A stretch of DNA of 9,856 nucleotides from JANYJJ01 sp031386065 (GTDB lineage Bacteria > Pseudomonadota > Gammaproteobacteria > Burkholderiales > Burkholderiaceae_C), in the NCBI GenBank assembly GCA_031386065.1, contig JANNBZ010000214.1:1-9856 (forward strand). The letters are read 5' to 3'. How positions within the stretch are numbered: the first letter of the stretch is position 1; each line of letters begins with the position of its first letter. A program made the position numbers and the translations under genes. The notes beneath the pieces were generated by a model. That model worked only from the letters and a program-made list of their open reading frames with translations, searched no databases and was not told the DNA's origin. Shown here piece by piece: positions 5,822 through 9,856 of this stretch.

Positions 5822-6910
5822 ATGAGCGTCATCTTCCACCCGCTGCGCGTGCGCGCTGTGCTGCCCGACACCGCCGAGGCGGTGGTCGTTTCCTTCGACG
5901 TGCCCGACGACTTGCGCGAGGTGTTCAGCTTCACCCAGGGCCAGTACCTCACTCTGCGCAAAGACATCGACGGCCAGGACCTGCGCCGCTCGTATTCCAT
6001 TTGCGCCGGCGTGGATGACGGCGAACTGCGCGTGGGTGTGCGCAAGGTGAAGGGCGGCGTGTTCTCGAACTGGATCAACGCCAACCTGCAAGCCGGTGAC
6101 CTAATCAACGTGATGGCGCCGCAGGGCCGCTTCTTCGTACCCATCGAGCCGCAATCGCGCCGGCACCATCTGGGCATTGCTGGCGGCAGCGGCGTGACGC
6201 CGATCTTGTCGACGATGAAGACGGTGCTGGCGCGCGAACCGTTGAGCGACTTCACGCTGATCTACGGCAACCGCCAGTTGCAGTCGACGATGTTCAAGGA
6301 AGAGATCGAAGACCTGAAGAATCGCTACCTGACTCGCCTGGTTTTGCACCACGTCTTCTCCGACGAACACACCGACTCGCCGTTGAACCAGGGCGTGATG
6401 AACCGCGACAAGATCGCCGAGTTCCTGAACAGCGTGGTGCCTGCAGCAAGCATCGACCATGCGTTCATCTGCGGCCCGTTCCAGATGAACGACGAGGCCG
6501 AGGCCGCGTTGCTGGCGGCCGGTGTGCCCGAGGAGCGCATCCATATCGAACGCTTCGGTATCGCGAACCAAGCGCCACAACAGCAGGTCGGCGCGGTGAT
6601 CCACGAGGCGCTGCCGGGCGACGCGCCGACCGCGCGCATTGCCATCATTCGCGACGGCTTGACGCGCGAATTTCCGTTCACCAAACACCAGCCCAGCATC
6701 CTCGATGCGGCCTCGGCCGCCGGCCTGGAAGTGCCGTTCTCCTGCACCTCGGGCGTCTGCGGCACCTGCCGCGCCAAGCTGGTCGAGGGCGAGGTGCGCA
6801 TGGAACGCAACTTCGCGCTCGACAAAGCCGAAGTCGCGGCCGGCTTCGTGCTGACCTGCCAGGCACATCCGCTCAGCGAACGCGTGGTGCTGTCGTTCGA
6901 CGAGCGCTGA
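5822..6910 (+). CDS. paaE: Phenylacetyl-CoA epoxidase reductase component PaaE
   Basis: PaaE passes electrons from NADPH through FAD and a [2Fe-2S] cluster to the di-iron site of PaaA. The 362-residue protein (E. coli 356) has the order FAD domain, NAD(P) domain, plant-type ferredoxin. RRSYSIC (55-61) is the FAD-binding RxYS motif. GGSGVTP (121-127) and FICGP (215-219) belong to the pyridine-nucleotide domain. The C-terminal ferredoxin has cluster ligands C308, C313, C316 and C346 in the CX4CX2CX29C pattern. Only a weak purine stretch (GAAG) precedes ATG 5822, which lies 48 nt after paaD. The gene is followed after 36 nt by paaZ. All cofactor motifs are intact. Hybrid reductases of other oxygenases share this domain order, but the position after paaD settles the name. 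Confidence 0.96.
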   Translation: MSVIFHPLRVRAVLPDTAEAVVVSFDVPDDLREVFSFTQGQYLTLRKDIDGQDLRRSYSICAGVDDGELRVGVRKVKGGVFSNWINANLQAGDLINVMAPQGRFFVPIEPQSRRHHLGIAGGSGVTPILSTMKTVLAREPLSDFTLIYGNRQLQSTMFKEEIEDLKNRYLTRLVLHHVFSDEHTDSPLNQGVMNRDKIAEFLNSVVPAASIDHAFICGPFQMNDEAEAALLAAGVPEERIHIERFGIANQAPQQQVGAVIHEALPGDAPTARIAIIRDGLTREFPFTKHQPSILDAASAAGLEVPFSCTSGVCGTCRAKLVEGEVRMERNFALDKAEVAAGFVLTCQAHPLSERVVLSFDER

Positions 6911-6946
6911 ACCAGCGCTGCTCCCACTCCCCACCGGAACTTCACG

Positions 6947-8998
6947 ATGACCCACCCTTCCACCTTGCAAAGCCTGATCGCCGGCCGCTGGATCGGCAGC
7001 CGGCCTGGCGCCGCGCTGCACAGCGCGGTGAACGGCCGCGTCGTCTTCCACACCCACGCCGACGCGCTCGACTTCGGCGAAGCACTGGCGTTTGCGCGCG
7101 GCAGCGGCCTGCCCGCGCTGATGGCGATGGACTTCCAGCAGCGCGCCGCGCGCCTGAAGGCGCTGGCGGCCTACCTGAACGAGCGCAAGGAGCAGCTCTA
7201 CGCCATTTCCGCCCACACCGGCGCCACGCGCGCCGATGGCTGGGTCGACATCGAAGGTGGCACCGGCACGCTGTATGCCTATGCGTCGATGGGCAGCAAC
7301 GAGCTGCCGTCGGGCAACCTGGTGCACGAAGGCCCGGCGATGCCGCTGGGCAAGAAGGGCGGCTTCGCCGGCACGCACATCCTGGTGCCGCGTGGTGGCG
7401 TGGCGGTGCACATCAACGCCTTCAACTTCCCGGTCTGGGGCCTGCTTGAAAAGTTCGCGCCCAGCTTCCTGGCCGGCATGCCGTGCATCGCCAAGCCGGC
7501 CAGCGCCACCAGCTATTTGACCGAGGCGGTGGTGCGCCTGATGCACGAGTCGGGCTTGTTGCCGGCCGGCAGTCTGCAACTGGTGATCGGTGGCACCGGC
7601 GACCTGCTGGACCACCTGCAAGGCCAGGACGTGGTGACCTTCACCGGCTCGGCCGACACCGCCGCCAAGCTCAAAACCAACCGCAACATCGTGGCTCACT
7701 CGATCCCGTTCAACGCCGAGGCCGACTCGCTGAACTGTGCCATCCTGGCGCCCGACGTGTCGCCCGACGACGAGGAATTCGAGCTGTTCGTCAAGGAGGT
7801 GGCGCGCGAGATGACGGTCAAGGCGGGCCAGAAGTGCACCGCCATCCGCCGCGCTATCGTGCCGCGCCAGCACCTGGCTGCGGTGGCCGAGAAGCTGCGC
7901 GCCCGCCTGGCCAAGGTGGTGGTGGGCGACCCTGCGGTGGAAGGCGTGCGCATGGGCGCGCTGGCGTCCAAGGCGCAGCAGCACGACGTGGCCGAACGCG
8001 TGTCCGCGCTGTCGCAAGGCAACGAGGTGCTGTTCGGCGCGGCCGATGGCTTCAAGCCGGTGGGCGAGGGCGCAGGCGATGGCTTCTTCTTCGCGCCCAC
8101 GCTGCTGTTGTGCCGCGATGCGCTGCGCAACGATGCGGTGCACGACGTGGAGGCCTTCGGCCCGGTCAGCACGCTGATGCCGTACGACGACCTCGACGAA
8201 GCGCTGGCGCTGGCGGCGCGCGGCAAGGGCAGCCTGGTGGGGACGCTGGTCACGCGCGACCCGCAAATCGCGGCGCGCGCCATTCCGGTGGCCGCAGCCT
8301 GGCACGGCCGACTGCTGGTGCTGGACCGCGAAGCCGCGGTTGAGTCCACCGGCCACGGCTCGCCGCTGCCGCAACTGAAGCACGGCGGGCCGGGCCGCGC
8401 CGGTGGCGGCGAAGAACTGGGCGGCATCCGCGCCGTCAAGCACTACCTTCAACGCGCGGCGGTGCAAGGCTCGCCGACGATGCTGGCCGCCATCACCGGC
8501 GAACACATTCGCGGCGCCGCGCTGCGCGAAGGCGATGTGCACCCGTTCCGCAAGCACTTCGAAGACCTGGCCATCGGCGACTCGCTGCTGACCCACAGGC
8601 GCACCGTGGGCGAGGCCGACATCGTCGCCTTCGGCGGCATCTCGGGCGACTATTTCTACATGCACTTCGACGAGATCGCAGCCCAGGCCAGCCCGTTCGG
8701 CAAACGCATCGCGCACGGCTACTTCGTGCTGTCGGCGGCGGCCGGGCTGTTCGTCTCGCCAGCACCGGGGCCGGTGCTGGCCAACTACGGGCTCGACACG
8801 CTGCGCTTCGTCAAGCCGGTGGGCATCGGCGACACCATCCAGGCGCGGCTGACCTGCAAGCGCAAGACCGACCGCCAGAAAAAAGACGCACAAGGCACCG
8901 GCCAGGGTGTGGTGGCGTGGGACGTGGAAGTCACCAACCAGCTCGGCGAGGTGGTGGCCAGCTACGACATCCTGACCCTGGTGGCCAAGCGCGCGTGA
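6947..8998 (+). CDS. paaZ: Bifunctional oxepin-CoA hydrolase / 3-oxo-5,6-dehydrosuberyl-CoA semialdehyde dehydrogenase
   Basis: PaaZ opens the oxepin-CoA ring with its C-terminal hydratase domain and oxidises the resulting reactive aldehyde with its N-terminal NADP+-dependent aldehyde dehydrogenase domain. The 683 residues match the E. coli fusion protein (681). The dehydrogenase covers roughly 1-520: VTFTGSADT, the general base E258 in NAEADSLN, and the nucleophile C297 in GQKCTAIRR. The MaoC-like hot-dog domain follows, with D568 in SGDYFY and H573 in MHFDEIA. Their 5-residue spacing is the same as the Asp/His pair known in the E. coli enzyme. The next stretch, GKRIAHGYFVLSAAAGLF, is diagnostic. 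The ring-cleaving fusion is therefore complete, so no separate hydratase is needed. GGA stands 8 nt before ATG 6947. It is the last gene of the run, followed by a candidate terminator. Confidence 0.96.
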   Translation: MTHPSTLQSLIAGRWIGSRPGAALHSAVNGRVVFHTHADALDFGEALAFARGSGLPALMAMDFQQRAARLKALAAYLNERKEQLYAISAHTGATRADGWVDIEGGTGTLYAYASMGSNELPSGNLVHEGPAMPLGKKGGFAGTHILVPRGGVAVHINAFNFPVWGLLEKFAPSFLAGMPCIAKPASATSYLTEAVVRLMHESGLLPAGSLQLVIGGTGDLLDHLQGQDVVTFTGSADTAAKLKTNRNIVAHSIPFNAEADSLNCAILAPDVSPDDEEFELFVKEVAREMTVKAGQKCTAIRRAIVPRQHLAAVAEKLRARLAKVVVGDPAVEGVRMGALASKAQQHDVAERVSALSQGNEVLFGAADGFKPVGEGAGDGFFFAPTLLLCRDALRNDAVHDVEAFGPVSTLMPYDDLDEALALAARGKGSLVGTLVTRDPQIAARAIPVAAAWHGRLLVLDREAAVESTGHGSPLPQLKHGGPGRAGGGEELGGIRAVKHYLQRAAVQGSPTMLAAITGEHIRGAALREGDVHPFRKHFEDLAIGDSLLTHRRTVGEADIVAFGGISGDYFYMHFDEIAAQASPFGKRIAHGYFVLSAAAGLFVSPAPGPVLANYGLDTLRFVKPVGIGDTIQARLTCKRKTDRQKKDAQGTGQGVVAWDVEVTNQLGEVVASYDILTLVAKRA

Positions 8999-9006
8999 GC
9001 ACATCG

Positions 9007-9042
9007 CCACGCCAGCGGGTAAACCCCTCGCGTGGTACTTTT
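9007..9042 (+). terminator. Candidate rho-independent terminator after paaZ
   Basis: A nested hairpin has an outer stem CCACGC (9007-9012) with GCGTGG (9030-9035) and an inner stem GGGT (9017-9020) with ACCC (9023-9026), joined by a small internal loop. It is followed by TACTTTT. The T tract is only four long, so termination may be partial. It lies 8 nt after the paaZ stop and before the phaR promoter, the expected place for the operon end. Confidence 0.5.
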
Positions 9043-9052
9043 GGCGGCCTCC

Positions 9053-9058
9053 TAGAAT
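9053..9058 (+). promoter_or_regulatory. Probable -10 box of phaR
   Basis: TAGAAT matches the -10 hexamer used upstream of paaK. No convincing -35 stands 16-18 bp upstream, where the terminator stem lies. The ATG at 9057 overlaps this box, which argues against it as the translation start. Confidence 0.4.
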
Positions 9059-9061
9059 GAA

Positions 9062-9075
9062 TGTGCAACTGCACA
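9062..9075. promoter_or_regulatory. TGTGCA-AC-TGCACA dyad, candidate PhaR autoregulatory operator
   Basis: A perfect 6-bp inverted repeat with a 2-bp centre sits 3 nt after the -10 box and covers the expected transcription start of phaR. PhaR proteins are known to repress their own gene and phasin genes through TGC/GCA-containing sites. The exact consensus for this lineage is not recalled with certainty, so the assignment is inference from symmetry and position. Confidence 0.5.
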
Positions 9076-9078
9076 ATC

Positions 9079-9084
9079 AAGGAG
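9079..9084 (+). promoter_or_regulatory. Ribosome binding site fixing the phaR start
   Basis: AAGGAG lies 8 nt before ATG 9093 and is the strongest ribosome binding site in the window. It favours 9093 over the in-frame ATG at 9057, which lies within the promoter and whose 12 extra residues are not part of the family. Confidence 0.72.
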
Positions 9085-9092
9085 TGCCACCC

Positions 9093-9683
9093 ATGGCCAC
9101 GACACGCCGCGCCGCCGCGCCGAAAGCGGGCGCGGAAGCCGCTGACACCAGCGCTCCGCGCGTCTTGAAGAAGTACCCGAACCGGCGCCTCTACGACACC
9201 GAAACCAGCAGCTACATCACGCTGGCCGACGTGAAGAAAATGGTGCTTGGCGGCCAGAACTTCGTGGTGCGCGATGCAAAGTCTGCCGAGGACCTGACCC
9301 GCAGCATCCTGCTGCAAATCATCCTGGAAGAAGAGACCGGCGGCGTGCCGATGTTCTCGGCGCAGTCGCTGGCGCAGATCATCCGTTTCTACGGTAACGC
9401 GATGCAGGGAATGATGGGCTCGTACCTCGAGCACAACCTGCAGGCCTTCACCGACATCCAGGCCCGCGTCACTGAACAGTCGAAGGGCCTCTACGACCCG
9501 AAGGCGATGTCGCCCGAGCTGTGGACGAAGTTCCTCGCCGGCCAGGCGCCGGCGGTGCAGGGCCTGATGGGCAACTACCTCGAACAGTCGAAGGCCATGT
9601 TCACGCAGATGCAGGAACAAATGGCCAAGCAGGCCGAAACGCTGTTCCCGGGCCTGCCGGGGTTCATGCCGCCGAAGCGGTAG
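9093..9683 (+). CDS. phaR: Polyhydroxyalkanoate synthesis repressor PhaR
   Basis: PhaR is a DNA-binding cytoplasmic protein that also binds polyhydroxyalkanoate (PHA) granules. It represses phasin genes and its own gene until polymer accumulates and draws it off the DNA. The 196 residues begin with a low-complexity Ala/Lys segment. The N-terminal DNA-binding domain at about 25-85 starts with the signature KKYPNRRLYDTETSSYITL and ends in LLQIILEEE. The accumulation-regulatory region then starts at FSAQSLAQIIRFYGN. Within it MQGMMGSYLEHNLQAF (104-119) is echoed by VQGLMGNYLEQSKAMF (155-170), an amphipathic repeat fitting granule binding. The C-terminus is rich in Met and Gln, ending in LPGLPGFMPPKR-like sequence. 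It appears to be its own transcription unit after the paa terminator. Its presence indicates a PHA-storing host. Confidence 0.93.
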   Translation: MATTRRAAAPKAGAEAADTSAPRVLKKYPNRRLYDTETSSYITLADVKKMVLGGQNFVVRDAKSAEDLTRSILLQIILEEETGGVPMFSAQSLAQIIRFYGNAMQGMMGSYLEHNLQAFTDIQARVTEQSKGLYDPKAMSPELWTKFLAGQAPAVQGLMGNYLEQSKAMFTQMQEQMAKQAETLFPGLPGFMPPKR

Positions 9684-9776
9684 CGAACCGGTGCTGCGGG
9701 CAACGCGGACCCGGCGATTCGCGCGCCGCCGGAGCCCCGTTTCGATGAACGGAGCCGCATCGGCGAAAATCGGCGC

Positions 9777-9856
9777 ATGACGCAAGAAACGCTCGCACCA
9801 CCAGCCCCCGCCGCCACGCCCTCTACGCCCGCTGCAGGCCCACGCATCGGCTTCGT
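9777..9856 (+). CDS. rimO: Probable ribosomal protein S12 methylthiotransferase RimO (5' end only)
   Basis: An ATG at 9777 opens a frame that runs off the window after 26 codons. It reads as a Pro/Ala-rich tail followed by GPRIGFV. RimO proteins begin with a variable tail and then K/R-[IV]-GFVSLGCPKA, the start of the radical-SAM methylthiotransferase N-terminal domain; the window ends just before that cysteine motif. From memory, rimO commonly follows phaR in Burkholderiales, which supports the name. RimO methylthiolates Asp89 of ribosomal protein S12. No good ribosome binding site is seen before the ATG, and the 93-nt gap after phaR shows small hairpins but no clear terminator or promoter. 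Confidence 0.6.
   Translation, partial: MTQETLAPPAPAATPSTPAAGPRIGF

Noticed and set aside
6101..9076. 991-codon open frame on the - strand across paaE and paaZ
   Set aside because: It lies opposite two clearly recognised genes. It is His/Arg/Ala/Gln-rich with no family motifs, as expected for the antisense frame of high-GC genes.
9711..9752. Hairpins CCGGCG/CGCCGG and CCGTT/AACGG between phaR and rimO as a terminator
   Set aside because: Neither is followed by a T tract and the stems are short; too common in GC-rich DNA to call.

Overview
This is a GC-rich window with betaproteobacterial character, most likely Burkholderiales (Comamonadaceae or Rubrivivax/Leptothrix-like). That placement rests on the protein sequences and on a PHA repressor gene (phaR) followed by what looks like rimO. 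It is inferred from memory of these families, not from a search.

Layout. (1) Positions 1-399: the 3' end of an acyl-CoA dehydrogenase of the ACAD10/11 type on the + strand. It overlaps tail-to-tail with (2) 389-1510 on the - strand, a D-malate/tartrate dehydrogenase (dmlA/ttuC family) broken by one in-frame TAA codon. (3) 1511-1700: a divergent control region with a well-spaced sigma70-type promoter (TTGACG, 17 bp, TAGAAT) and a 28-bp interrupted palindrome over the -10 and start site. (4) 1701-8998: a same-strand phenylacetate catabolic cluster paaK-paaA-paaB-paaC-paaD-paaE-paaZ. A 105-bp palindromic repeat element lies between paaA and paaB. (5) 9007-9042: a candidate terminator. (6) 9093-9683: phaR, with a TGTGCA/TGCACA dyad just after its probable -10 box. 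(7) 9777-9856: the first codons of a gene that is probably rimO.

How the genes work together. PaaK activates phenylacetate to phenylacetyl-CoA. The PaaABCE di-iron multicomponent monooxygenase epoxidises the ring, with PaaE supplying electrons from NADPH and PaaD helping iron-centre maturation. An isomerase (PaaG, not in this window) makes the oxepin. PaaZ then opens the oxepin and oxidises the resulting aldehyde. The beta-oxidation genes (paaF, G, H, J) and the regulator (paaR or paaX) are not here and must lie elsewhere.

I see no undescribed multi-gene system. The points worth a second look are the interrupted malate dehydrogenase, the two palindromes overlapping promoters, and the repeat element inside the monooxygenase genes.
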